64,000 bases of DNA, from assembly GCA_003478355.1 (NCBI GenBank), contig QUFC01000018.1, forward strand, positions 1 to 64,000. The letters run 5' to 3'. This stretch comes from Lachnospiraceae bacterium AM48-27BH. Lineage in GTDB: Bacteria; Bacillota; Clostridia; Lachnospirales; Lachnospiraceae. The notes below the pieces were generated by a model. That model saw only the letters and a list, made by a program, of their open reading frames with translations, searched no databases and was not told the origin of the DNA. Of the stretch, positions 44,373 through 52,790 are shown one piece after another. Numbering within the stretch: position 1 is the first letter of the stretch; every line of letters begins with the position of its first letter. The position numbers and the translations under genes were made by a program.

Positions 44373-45830
44373 TTAATTGGTTCTGTCTGCATCATCAAAA
44401 GGATCTCCACACTCCGGGCAGAATTTCGGTGGATGTGCCGGATCCTCCGGTTCCCAGCCACACTTATCACAACGGTACAACAATGCTCCCTGCGGTTTCT
44501 TTGCTCCGCAGTTCTGGCAGAACTTTCCTTTGTTTACGGTTCCACAGGAGCAGATCCAGCCTTCGCTGTCTGCCGGCTTCGGAGATCCGCATTCCGAACA
44601 GAATTTTCCGGTTGCTGTTGCGCCGCATTTACACTTCCAGCTTCCTGCAGGCTCCATCTTCGGCTCCGGCTTCTTTGATCCGCATTCCGGGCAGAATTTT
44701 CCATTCACTGTTGTTCCGCAGGAACAGATCCAGGTATCTCCCTGTGGCTGCTCCGGTGCTGTCTGCTGTGGTGCCGCCTGTGGCTGTGGCGCTGCCTGTG
44801 GCTGCTGCTGTCCCATGGCAAACAGGTTCTGGGCATTCATGCCGCCCATACCGCCGGCATTCATTGCCATTCCCATTCCCATGAATCCGGTCATTGCGCC
44901 GGCATTGTTTCCTGCCGCCGCCTTCATAGCGTCGATCTGTCCTCCAACAAGGCGGGCAGCCGCTGTTGTCGGGTTGGTGGTCATTGCATTTTCTTCCCAC
45001 TCATTGATCTTCTTACGCTGATCCTCCGGAATACTTAAGGAATTGATATTAAAGGAGAATACCTCAATGCCTCGTTTTTCCTTCCATGTCTTTGAGAGGA
45101 CTTCATTTAACGCATCGGACAGATCCTGCGTATGTGCCGGAATCTCATAATACTGGACTTTCTTTGCAGACAGCGTGGAAAGTGCCGGCTGTAATGCTGT
45201 CATCAGCTCGCCTTTTAAACGACCTGAGATCTCTGAGCTTTCATAATCCTGCTCCACGTTTCCACATACGTTTGTATAGAAAAGCAGTGGATCACAGATC
45301 CGGTATGTAAAGTTTCCGTTACAACGGATATCTACAGAAAGCTTATAGCCCAGCTCCTCATTCACGATCACGCGGAACGGAACCGGTGTTGCTGTACCGT
45401 AAAGGATCTCTCCCATCTCTTTTGTATTGATATAGTAGACTCTCTGATCCTTCGCTGTATCACCGCCGTAGGTAAAACGTTTTCCGATTACCTGGAACGT
45501 CTGCTTAATGCTGTCGCCCAGATGACCACTGAAGATACTCGGCTCTGTCGAATTATCGTAAGTAAATTCTCCTGGCTCTGCACAAACCTCAACGACCTTT
45601 CCCTGCTCCACGATCAACATACACTGTCCGTCCGCAACAGCAATTCCGCTGCCGTTGGAAATAATGTTGTCGTTTCCTTTTGTGTTAGTGGAACGGCCGG
45701 TGATGCGCTTCTGTCCCTTTGTAACCAGTACATCTTTCCCCATGGAGTCGCAGTAGAAAAATTCTTTCCATTGATCTGACAATGTTCCGCCTAATGCTCC
45801 CCTTCCTGCTCTAATAAGTCCCATACTCAT
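44373..45830 (-). CDS. SPFH/virion-core-like protein with C-terminal zinc ribbons (YdjI-like)
   Basis: 485 residues. An SPFH domain covers about 20-290 (SDQWKEFFYCDSMGKDVLVTKGQKRI at its start; LKGELMTALQPALSTLSAKKVQYYEIPAH later). A glycine/methionine/glutamine-rich linker (310-360) leads to four short zinc ribbons of WICSCGTTVNGKFCPECGSKKP type. Bacillus YdjI, its counterpart, forms membrane foci with YdjG and YdjH and is linked to PspA envelope stress. First gene of the leftward cluster with ribosome site GGAAAGGAGAAATG. No pspA/ydjF is adjacent. The + strand frames across it are shadows. Confidence 0.82.
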   Translation of the reverse strand: MSMGLIRAGRGALGGTLSDQWKEFFYCDSMGKDVLVTKGQKRITGRSTNTKGNDNIISNGSGIAVADGQCMLIVEQGKVVEVCAEPGEFTYDNSTEPSIFSGHLGDSIKQTFQVIGKRFTYGGDTAKDQRVYYINTKEMGEILYGTATPVPFRVIVNEELGYKLSVDIRCNGNFTYRICDPLLFYTNVCGNVEQDYESSEISGRLKGELMTALQPALSTLSAKKVQYYEIPAHTQDLSDALNEVLSKTWKEKRGIEVFSFNINSLSIPEDQRKKINEWEENAMTTNPTTAAARLVGGQIDAMKAAAGNNAGAMTGFMGMGMAMNAGGMGGMNAQNLFAMGQQQPQAAPQPQAAPQQTAPEQPQGDTWICSCGTTVNGKFCPECGSKKPEPKMEPAGSWKCKCGATATGKFCSECGSPKPADSEGWICSCGTVNKGKFCQNCGAKKPQGALLYRCDKCGWEPEDPAHPPKFCPECGDPFDDADRTN

Positions 45831-45910
45831 TTCTCCTTTCCATATCGTCAGATTTTTATGATCTAAGTCCTTGATCTGCTTTTAATATATCAGATTTTTC
45901 ATAAAAAATA

Positions 45911-45929
45911 TATACTCACGGTGAGTATA
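45911..45929. promoter_or_regulatory. 19-bp perfect palindrome upstream of the SPFH cluster
   Basis: TATACTCAC, G, GTGAGTATA. It lies about 80 bases before the SPFH start, just upstream of a -10-like TATATT on the - strand at about 45887-45892. The symmetry is that of an operator for a dimeric repressor, possibly of PadR or GntR type (guess). The regulator gene is not adjacent. Confidence 0.6.
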
Positions 45930-46084
45930 TTGGATATTTTAACCAACACGCGCACCGGGAGTATACAAGATATAGTTCGCTCTTTACCTGAATCATCTGT
46001 ATGTAGTTTTTGTTTGTGTTGCCTGTTTTGTACTGTCTGCCTGACCGCAGGCCGCCAACACCGTCCTTACTTTTCTGATTACGG

Positions 46085-47416
46085 TCAGTTGCCTTTTCTC
46101 AATAATAAGCAGACATTTTCTGTATGTCCGGTATGTGGGAAAAGGTCAAATGGCCAGTCTTCTTTCGCCACATATCCCTTCGTCTTAAACATCTTCAGAT
46201 CCCGCGCCAGAGTTTCCGGATTACAGGACACATAAACCACCTTCTCTGGCTTCATGATTGCTACAGCCTTGATAAACTCTTCAGTGCTGCCGCTTCTCGG
46301 CGGATCCATGAGCACTACATCTACGTGTTCGCCATTAGCTGCCATGTTGACCATAAAACACCCGGCATCGTTGTTATAGAACTGAATATTTTTCACCTGG
46401 TTGGTTTTGGCGTTTTCCACGGCATCACGGACAGCATCCTGGTTTAATTCCACGCCAATAACCGTTTTGGCTTTGGCGCTTGCCACCATTCCGATGGTTC
46501 CGATGCCGCAGTAAGCATCGATCACCGTCTCTTTCCCTGTAAGCCCAGCCAGCTCCATGGCTTTCGCGTAGAGTTTCTCGGTCTGGACCGGATTGATCTG
46601 GTAGAAGGACTTACTGGAAATGCGGAAGGTATAGCCACAGAGGACATCCTCAATGTATCCTTTACCAAATAATACCTTCTCCCGGTCGCCCAGGACCATG
46701 CTAGTGCCGCGGTCATTGATGTTCTGGATGATCGTGGTGATCTCCGGATGTTTTTCCCGCAGAGCTTTGACAAAATTGTTGCGGGATGGAAATACCGGGG
46801 AAGCCGTGACTAAGACTACCATCACCTGATTGGTAGCAAAGCCTCGTTTTACCAGGACATGGCGCAAAAGGCCATAGCCAGTATCCTCATCGTAAGTTTT
46901 GATCTTGAAGGATTTTAACATACCGCGGATAGTTCCGATGATCTCGTCGGCTTTTTTGTCCTCGATCATACACTGCTCAACCGGGACGATCTCGTGAGTC
47001 CCTTCTTCATAAACGCCGGAAATCGCTTTCCCCTTCTGATATCCAAATACAGCGTGAACCTTATTACGGTAGTAAAATGGATTTTCCATACCTGTGATCT
47101 TTTTCACCGGACAGATGCCCTTGAGCAGGTCTTCTACCTGCTTCTGCTTGTGCTGCAGCTGTTTCTCATATGGGATGTCCAGGAACTGACAGCCACCACA
47201 ACGTCTGGACACCGGGCACATACTGTTCGTATTTCTTGATTTTCCCGGCTTCTGTGCATTTTTCACTTTGTGAGCGTCCTGTGCGCTTTTCACTTTGCAA
47301 GCGTCCTGTGCGCTTTTCACTTTGTAAGTGTCCTGTCCAGCATTCTTGACCGGCTTTCTTTCTGTACGAAAGCTTCTCTTATTCTCATTTCTTCTATATT
47401 CATTCTTTTGCATCAT
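46085..47416 (-). CDS. rlmD: 23S rRNA (uracil-C5) methyltransferase, RumA/RlmD family
   Basis: 443 residues from the ATG at 47416 (GAGGGTCAGA before it). It transfers a methyl group from SAM to a uracil C5 in 23S rRNA. The [4Fe-4S] cluster cysteines are in CPVSRRCGGCQF plus a later CP. The SAM region is VIDAYCGIGTIGMVASAKAK, the catalytic region is MDPPRSGSTEEFI, and the nucleophile lies in VVYVSCNPETLARDL. The TRAM domain is missing. Instead the N-terminus carries a basic tail with nine-residue KVKSAQDA repeats. It may cover both RlmC and RlmD sites as in Streptococcus. Confidence 0.9.
   Translation of the reverse strand: MMQKNEYRRNENKRSFRTERKPVKNAGQDTYKVKSAQDACKVKSAQDAHKVKNAQKPGKSRNTNSMCPVSRRCGGCQFLDIPYEKQLQHKQKQVEDLLKGICPVKKITGMENPFYYRNKVHAVFGYQKGKAISGVYEEGTHEIVPVEQCMIEDKKADEIIGTIRGMLKSFKIKTYDEDTGYGLLRHVLVKRGFATNQVMVVLVTASPVFPSRNNFVKALREKHPEITTIIQNINDRGTSMVLGDREKVLFGKGYIEDVLCGYTFRISSKSFYQINPVQTEKLYAKAMELAGLTGKETVIDAYCGIGTIGMVASAKAKTVIGVELNQDAVRDAVENAKTNQVKNIQFYNNDAGCFMVNMAANGEHVDVVLMDPPRSGSTEEFIKAVAIMKPEKVVYVSCNPETLARDLKMFKTKGYVAKEDWPFDLFPHTGHTENVCLLLRKGN
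47258..47338. repeat. 27-bp tandem repeats in the methyltransferase N-terminus
   Basis: Three copies of a unit built on TTTTCACTTTGTGAGCGTCC, nine codons each, encode KVKSAQDA/KVKNAQ repeats. They stay in frame and differ at a few positions. Confidence 0.75.
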
Positions 47417-47539
47417 TCTGACCCTCAAATTGTTGTTTTTCTATTACCACTTATTCTCATTATAGAGGATATTTCTTGCTTTTTCCACTGATTTTTGTAT
47501 AATAAATTCCATATACGACCTTACAAGGAGAACATAACT

Positions 47540-48097
47540 ATGAATGAATTCTATATAGATCCAGTCCTTTATACCGGAAGACCTGCGGACTGCACGGACC
47601 GCCTTGCCAAAGAAGTCCGTACCTATGACCTTTTGGATAAGCTGGCAATTCCATACTCCCGAATGGATCATACAGCTACTGCAACCATGGAGGATTGTCA
47701 TGACATCGACACCCGGCTGGATATTGCAATCTGTAAAAATCTGTTTCTCTGCAACGCACAGAAAACCGATTTCTACCTTCTAATGATGCCCGGAGAGAAA
47801 AAATTCAAAACCGCAGTTCTGTCCAAACAGATCGGGAGCGCCCGCCTGTCCTTTGCCGGTCCTGAGTTTATGGAGGAATTCTTAGACATTACTCCTGGCT
47901 CTGTCAGCGTTCTGGGACTGATGAATGATAAGAACCACCGAGTACGGCTTCTCATTGATGCTGATGTGATCGACCATCACGAGTACATTGGCTGCCATCC
48001 ATGTATCAATACTTCCAGTCTGCGCATCCGCACCACAGACCTGCTGGAAAAATTTCTTCCATATGTGGAGCACCCATATACGGTAGTGTATTTATGA
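47540..48097 (+). CDS. YbaK/ProX-type prolyl-tRNA deacylase-like protein
   Basis: 185 residues from the ATG at 47540 (ACAAGGAGAACA before it). The YbaK/aminoacyl-tRNA deacylase fold is seen in RMDHTATATMEDC near the N-terminus, CKNLFLCN, LLMMPGEKKFKTAVLSKQIGSARLSFA and the C-terminal GCHPCINTSSLRI. Free-standing ProX/PrdX-type enzymes hydrolyse alanine mischarged on tRNA-Pro. Normal length. It converges on the M24 peptidase gene, from which a long shared terminator separates it. Confidence 0.88.
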   Translation: MNEFYIDPVLYTGRPADCTDRLAKEVRTYDLLDKLAIPYSRMDHTATATMEDCHDIDTRLDIAICKNLFLCNAQKTDFYLLMMPGEKKFKTAVLSKQIGSARLSFAGPEFMEEFLDITPGSVSVLGLMNDKNHRVRLLIDADVIDHHEYIGCHPCINTSSLRIRTTDLLEKFLPYVEHPYTVVYL

Positions 48098-48106
48098 AAA
48101 AAGAGC

Positions 48107-48142
48107 GTGTGAAAAAATGATTTCTCATTTTTTCACACGCCC
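48107..48142. terminator. Bidirectional terminator, 16-bp perfect stem
   Basis: GCGTGTGAAAAAATGA and TCATTTTTTCACACGC around a TTTC loop, with TCTTTTTTC beyond it on the - strand. It ends the deacylase and M24 peptidase genes from both sides. Confidence 0.85.
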
Positions 48143-48194
48143 CAACCTCTTTATATGTATCAATAATTGTCAATTTCAGACACTTTTCCCATCC

Positions 48195-49978
48195 TTAGAC
48201 TTCTCTTGTCGCCTCTTTCAACCATGCAGCCTCTTCTTCTGTCAGATACGGAGAAATCTTCTCATAAACTGCTTTATGGTACTCATTCAGATACTGGATA
48301 TCCTTCTTCTCCATCAGGCTCACATCCAGCGCATCCAGATCGATCGGCACATACGTCAGATACTCGAACTCCATAAACTGACCATACTGATTCTTCTCCG
48401 CGTTTTTGCAAACGATCATATTTTCTGTACGGATTCCATGGCTTCCTTCAATATAAATACCAGGCTCATCGGAACAGATCATACCGGCTTCCAGAACCGC
48501 ATTATCCATCCGCTCCGGAACCATCTTGAAACGGATTCCATTTGGACGCTCATGGACATTCAGCAGATATCCCACACCATGTCCGGTTCCGTGATCATAA
48601 TTTAATCCACGGCTCCAGAGTGGCTCACGAGCCACATAATCAAGGCTCAGGCCACGACAGCCATATAAGAATTTCACATGACCCAGACGCAGCATGCTCA
48701 TGGCTACCAGGGTGAAATGTTCCCGTTCCTCGTCTGTGATCGGTCCCAGGGCAACAGTTCTGGTGATATCGGTAGTACCTTCATAATACTGACCACCGGA
48801 ATCCACCAGATATAGCCTTCTGGCTTTAACTGGGTATCACTTTCCGGAGTTGCGGAGTAATGGCACATAGCTGCATTAGCCTGGTAAGCGGAAATCGTAT
48901 CGAAGCTTAATCCTAAGTTGCCCTCCTGCTCCCGGCGCAGCTGTTCTAAATAGTCAGATACGCTGATCTCCGTCATCGGGATCTTGCCGATGTTCTTCTT
49001 TAACCAGTAGATAAACTTGGTCATGGCAACACCGTCTTTGATATGGGCCTTTTTCTCATTTTCAATCTCTACCGGATTTTTGATGGATTTGGCAAGAGCG
49101 GTCGGATTCATCTTATCCACGATCTTGCAGGTAGAATCCAGGTTGTTCACAATGGCATAGTTGGTTTTGCCGGTTTCCAGAAGTACTTTGACATTTTTCA
49201 GAGTTTTTATCATCTCATAAATGTCATTGTACGGTTTCAAAGTCACACCAAGTCCTGTCAGATATGCCTTTACTTCCTCATCCAGTGTCTTTTCATTGAT
49301 AAATAAATAGAACTGGTCCATCGTCACAACCGCATAGGACAGCACGATCGGATTACACGGCACATCATTTCCACGGATATTTAACAGCCACACAATATCA
49401 TCCACCGTTGTCAGCACATGAACATCTGCATGCAGCTTCTTCATCTCTCCACGAAGGTCTTCGATCTTCTGGGCTGCAGACTTTCCTGCATATTTTTCTT
49501 CCAGAACCCAGACTGGCTCTGCAGAAAGAGCAGGACGATTCTCCCAGATCTCGCCGACCAGATCTTCCTCATAGGAAATCGTTACGTGTTTATCCTCCAG
49601 AGCTTCCTGTAAACCTTCGCCCATCTGATTGTTGATCACCCGGCCATCAAAACCAAGCTTTCCACCTTCCGGCATAACCTTCTGAAGATATTCATTAATA
49701 GAAGGAACTCCTTCCTGGCCCATCTTCTGAAGGGTAAATCCACTGTCCTTCAACTGCTTTGCCGCCTGGACAAAATATCTTCCGTCCGTCCACATTCCAG
49801 CGTCATCCGCGGTGACAACCGCAGTTCCCGCAGACCCGGTAAATCCTGTTAAAAATTTTCTGCATTTAAAATACTCTCCCACATACTCTGACTCATGAAA
49901 ATCAGAGGTAGGTACCAGATAAGCGTCTAAATGACGTTCTTTCATCAGCTTACGAAGCTTTTCCAGTCTCTCGTTCAT
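48195..49978 (-). CDS. M24-family Xaa-Pro aminopeptidase, frameshifted by one missing base
   Basis: Dimetal peptidase that removes N-terminal residues before proline. The N-terminal creatinase-like domains (LVPTSDFHESEYVGEYF; FTGSAGTAVV) are in one frame up to LKPEGY. The catalytic domain (VDSGGQYYEGTTDITRTVALG, HGTGHGVGYLLNVHE, ICSDEPGIYIEG, TYVPIDLDAL) continues in another. A second T at about 48815 restores KPEGLYLVDSGGQYY and a 594-aa protein, the usual length of the long (XPNPEP1-like) class. Ribosome site AAAGGAGAGC. Ends at the shared terminator. Confidence 0.9.
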
Positions 49979-50009
49979 GGTTTTCTGCTCTCCTTTATGC
50001 TATCTATAT

Positions 50010-50792
50010 CTATATCAGCCTGAAATGCTTACAGGCATTGTAGATTCCATTTTCATCGATCCGGTCAGTCACATAATCTGCAACCTCTTTTAACTTCGGA
50101 ACGGCATTCCCCATAGCGATTCCAGTTCCTGCCTCCTGTAAGATCTCCAGATCATTCATACTATCGCCGAATGCATACGTCTCACTCACTGGAATGTGAA
50201 AATATTCACATAGAATCTTCAGTCCATTCGCCTTGGAACTTTCCTTTGCGATCACATCCGCCCCTTCCAGCCCCGCAAACAGAGGACATTTTAACTCTGG
50301 AAATTCCTGTTCCAGTAATTTTGCTCCTTCCGGAACCCCAATATAGGCAAGTGTCCGCACTTTCATATCCAGAAGCTTCCATGGATCTTTGTACTGACGT
50401 CCACTTTCTCCCCAGCGCCTGATATCATGCTCTGTCACATGTTCTGGATGAATGTAATAATCATCATCCCCACTAGTCATGCCAATCGCCAGATCATGTT
50501 CATCTGCAAAATGGAGCACCCGTTCCAGAAGTTCCCGTGGAAGAACGGATTCGTAAAGCACCTGGTCTCCTACCGTAATCTTGGTTCCATTGCTGTGGAT
50601 GATGGCATCCGCCTGAATCTGATCCCGGTACTGCCGGCTGTAATAAGTATCCATATCTCTTCCGGTAGCAAGAACAATAAAATGATTTTTCCGTAATGCT
50701 TCGATCGCTTCCATGGCACTGTCCGGAATTTTATAAGTAGCATGATCCAACAAAGTCATATCTACATCAAAACTGATCAGTGTTTTCATCAT
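50010..50792 (-). CDS. Cof-type HAD-superfamily phosphatase
   Basis: 260 residues. HAD motif I is FDVDMTLLD (about 8-16), motif II VLATGRD (about 40-46), a lysine in KESSKANGLKIL serves motif III, and motif IV is FGDSMNDLEILQEAG. A C2-type cap lies between motifs II and III, as in sugar-phosphate or nucleotide phosphatases of the Cof/YwtE group. Substrate unknown. Ribosome site AGGAGACAG. It lies 31 bases after the peptidase gene start region and is probably a separate leftward unit diverging from the FliB-like gene. Confidence 0.88.
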   Translation of the reverse strand: MMKTLISFDVDMTLLDHATYKIPDSAMEAIEALRKNHFIVLATGRDMDTYYSRQYRDQIQADAIIHSNGTKITVGDQVLYESVLPRELLERVLHFADEHDLAIGMTSGDDDYYIHPEHVTEHDIRRWGESGRQYKDPWKLLDMKVRTLAYIGVPEGAKLLEQEFPELKCPLFAGLEGADVIAKESSKANGLKILCEYFHIPVSETYAFGDSMNDLEILQEAGTGIAMGNAVPKLKEVADYVTDRIDENGIYNACKHFRLI

Positions 50793-50988
50793 CTGTCTCC
50801 TTTATATTACTGTTCACGCCTGCCCAAACAGCAGCTTCCCGTCCCATCTCTATCATCATATCGCATCCGGCGTTTTTTGTAAATGCAGTATTTTCCGCCG
50901 CCCATACAAAATAGAAGATCCGCTTCTTGCATCCAGGATAAAAATCTGCTACCATCAATATGCTATAAATGAAGAGGAGGCTTATCCT

Positions 50989-52137
50989 ATGAAACAGATC
51001 CGCCCAGACTATTACGACCACTTTTCCTGCACTGCAGACCAGTGTCCCATCACCTGCTGCCAGGAATGGAAGATTTCGGTTGATGACCATACCAATAATT
51101 GTTGGAAGAAGCTGGCTCCTCCAACCGATACGATCCCAGCAAAAACACGTTTAAGCGCTTACACCACCTTCAAAGACGGGACCCGCGTGATCGCCCTGGA
51201 CCAGAACCACCGTTGTCCATTTCTCTCAGAAAATAAATTATGCAAGCTGGTTCTGGAACACGGAGACCAGGTTCTTTCGGAAACCTGTCAGGTATTTCCG
51301 CGGGAAACCCACACCTTTGATACCCATGAAGAACAATCACTGATGCCCTGTTGTCCGGCGGTAATCGATCTGTGGAGGAACTGCGAAACCTTACATTTTC
51401 CAAAAGTTTCTGACCTGTGCTCCCCGGCTGCCTCTGATGCGCTTCTCTTTTCGCTTCGCTCCAGACTGATCGCCCTGATCCAGCGCCCCGACCGCACACC
51501 AAGCCAGGCACTGATGGAATGTTTTTACATCTTACGGGAATTATACCATCAAGATAACTGGGACACCGGGACATTGGAAGATTATTTTTCTGAACAGACT
51601 TTATCAGAGCTTCATGAAGCCGTGCTCTCCGCTGCTCCTGCATTGGAAGACACCATCATCGAGGACAATGAAATTCTCCAGGACCTGGCTGTTAATTACC
51701 AGAAAGAAGGACTCTACCAGTCTTACCTAACCCCGGTCCTCGCCCAGGCTGAAAGACTGGCAGACGCATATGGAACAGCGGCTTTATCCGATCAATGGAA
51801 AAATTTCAATCATGTATGGGAAGAATTTCATCCACTTCTGAAAAATGTCCTGGCTAATGAATTGTTCTCTGATCTTTTGATCCCTGGTGGAAACTTAGAA
51901 AGTATGATCATCCAGATGCAGTGGCTGGCCCTGGAATACGCTGCAGTGCGGCAGAGCTTGTTTTTAACCTGGCTGGAACATGGTAATGAAAAGCTGCCTT
52001 ATGAAAATGTCCGCGATTACCTGGTGATCATCATGCGTATGACCGGATATGACGAAGACGATATCTATGAGTATCTGGAAAATAGTTTTGAAGAACTGGT
52101 TTGGGAATGGGGATATTTTGCGCTGGTTGTCTGTTGA
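50989..52137 (+). CDS. FliB-like flagellin lysine-N-methylase family protein
   Basis: 382 residues. The N-terminus has the cysteine pattern of this family: YYDHFSCTADQCPITCCQEWKISVD, CPFLSENKLCKLVLEHG, LSETCQVFPRE and LMPCCPAVIDL, probable iron-sulfur or metal ligands. The rest is helical. Some members methylate flagellin lysines, but many occur in non-motile Firmicutes, and no flagellar gene is in this window, so the true substrate is open. Ribosome site AGAGGAGG. Confidence 0.78.
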   Translation: MKQIRPDYYDHFSCTADQCPITCCQEWKISVDDHTNNCWKKLAPPTDTIPAKTRLSAYTTFKDGTRVIALDQNHRCPFLSENKLCKLVLEHGDQVLSETCQVFPRETHTFDTHEEQSLMPCCPAVIDLWRNCETLHFPKVSDLCSPAASDALLFSLRSRLIALIQRPDRTPSQALMECFYILRELYHQDNWDTGTLEDYFSEQTLSELHEAVLSAAPALEDTIIEDNEILQDLAVNYQKEGLYQSYLTPVLAQAERLADAYGTAALSDQWKNFNHVWEEFHPLLKNVLANELFSDLLIPGGNLESMIIQMQWLALEYAAVRQSLFLTWLEHGNEKLPYENVRDYLVIIMRMTGYDEDDIYEYLENSFEELVWEWGYFALVVC

Positions 52138-52203
52138 TCCTGTGGATCATCGAATAAAAAAACTCTTTTCAAACCTCTATTTTTCTGATATAATAGAAAG
52201 GTA

Positions 52204-52277
52204 CGGAGTATGGCGTAGCTTGGTAGCGCGCTCGGCTGGGGGCCGAGAGGTCGCAGGTTCAAATCCTGTTACTCCGA
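52204..52277 (+). tRNA. tRNA-Pro (anticodon GGG)
   Basis: A 74-base cloverleaf with acceptor CGGAGTA/TACTCCG, anticodon stem CTCGG/CCGAG around CTGGGGG, and T-loop TTCAAAT. CCA is not encoded. Together with tRNA-Pro(CGG) near 3 kb it reads part of the proline box. Confidence 0.93.
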
Positions 52278-52289
52278 TTTCATGGCGTG

Positions 52290-52334
52290 ACATGCTCCCC
52301 CACTTCAAGTGTTAGCTAAGTGGTGGGAGCATGT
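52290..52334. other. Long imperfect hairpin behind tRNA-Pro
   Basis: ACATGCTCCCCCACTT (52290-52305) pairs with AAGTGGTGGGAGCATGT (52318-52334) with one bulge. There is no U-tract behind it. It resembles subterminal hairpins of IS200/IS605 elements, but no transposase is nearby. It may otherwise be the tRNA 3' processing or termination region. Confidence 0.5.
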
Positions 52335-52368
52335 TACTTGCTTTATTGGGAAAGTCTTCCAGAATTGG

Positions 52369-52397
52369 TTGAACTGATGTTCGTTTTATGATAAGAT
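52369..52397 (+). promoter_or_regulatory. Promoter of toxin gene 2
   Basis: TTGAAC (52369-52374), 17-base spacer, TAAGAT (52392-52397). The leader of about 75 bases contains the strong ribosome site AAAGGAGGGTG. Confidence 0.6.
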
Positions 52398-52477
52398 ATT
52401 CTCGTAGAATCATACGGAACGGATGCGATGTTCCGATTATCTGATGCCCTCTAGTCTACAAAGGAGGGTGATGCCCT

Positions 52478-52564
52478 ATGAACACAATGGAAGTTCTTAC
52501 TTTGTTGTTGGTAGTTTTTGCGGCGCTGTCTTACATAGACAATCATTTAGATAAAAGAAAATAA
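52478..52564 (+). CDS. Small hydrophobic type I toxin (28 aa), locus 2
   Basis: The peptide begins MNTMEVLTLLLVVFAALS and ends in DNHLDKRK. It has one membrane helix with a charged tail, as in holin-like type I toxins. The ATG at 52478 is nine bases from a strong AAGGAGGGTG. An ATG seven bases earlier, in another frame, is too close to that site. A strong opposing promoter at 52663-52691 makes an RNA overlapping its 3' end. Membrane damage on overexpression is inferred from family behaviour. Confidence 0.7.
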   Translation: MNTMEVLTLLLVVFAALSYIDNHLDKRK

Positions 52565-52657
52565 GCATCCCCTACCGTCCAAAGTTTAGGATGCTTATTT
52601 CTTTAATAATCGTTTTTTACTGAGGGCAAATCGGACTTCGTATCCGATTTACTTCTG
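52550..52657 (-). ncRNA. Candidate antisense antitoxin RNA (locus 2)
   Basis: Transcription from the promoter at 52663-52691 would start near 52657. The RNA would fold an AAATCGGA/TCCGATTT hairpin (52628-52650) and end at the shared 12-bp terminator, reaching about ten bases into the toxin coding region. Complementarity to the toxin mRNA covers its whole 3' untranslated end. It has no coding capacity with a ribosome site. Confidence 0.6.
52559..52600. terminator. Shared terminator of toxin-antitoxin locus 2
   Basis: AAATAAGCATCC and GGATGCTTATTT form a perfect 12-bp stem that overlaps the toxin stop codon. T-rich sequence follows in both directions (CTTTAATAA on +, TTCTTTTATC on -). Confidence 0.7.
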
Positions 52658-52662
52658 TATTG

Positions 52663-52691
52663 ATTATACAACAGGGCGTTTGAGAAATCAA
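52663..52691 (-). promoter_or_regulatory. Promoter of antitoxin RNA 2
   Basis: TTGATT (52686-52691), 17-base spacer, perfect TATAAT (52663-52668) on the - strand. Stronger than the toxin promoter, as expected for an antitoxin. Confidence 0.65.
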
Positions 52692-52707
52692 GCGTCCTTT
52701 TTTGCAC
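52673..52707 (+). terminator. Rightward intrinsic terminator behind locus 2
   Basis: GGGCGTTTGA and TCAAGCGTCC around GAAA, followed by TTTTTTG. It overlaps the antitoxin promoter and would stop transcripts running past the toxin. Confidence 0.65.
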
Positions 52708-52790
52708 GGCAGAGGTATGGCGTTTCACCGTAGCCCAGATGTAATTGTAAATCTGAGCGTTTAAAACCCATCAGATAACTTTCCTTCCTG

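Noticed and set aside
44135..45021. Long + strand frames opposite the SPFH and zinc-ribbon genes
   Set aside because: They are antisense shadows of glycine-, proline- and cysteine-rich coding sequence.
45921..46235. 104-aa frame on the + strand starting in the palindrome
   Set aside because: It overlaps the end of the methyltransferase gene in antisense, has a cysteine-rich unnatural composition and no ribosome site.
47258..47338. Possible CRISPR array from regularly spaced repeats
   Set aside because: The repeats are contiguous, in frame with a methyltransferase and lack unique spacers. No CRISPR array or cas gene is visible in the window.
50807..50820. TTACTGTTCACGCC as a third full repeat copy
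   Set aside because: Only one arm is present; the central GATTTTGCCGAT stem is missing, so it is at most a fragment.
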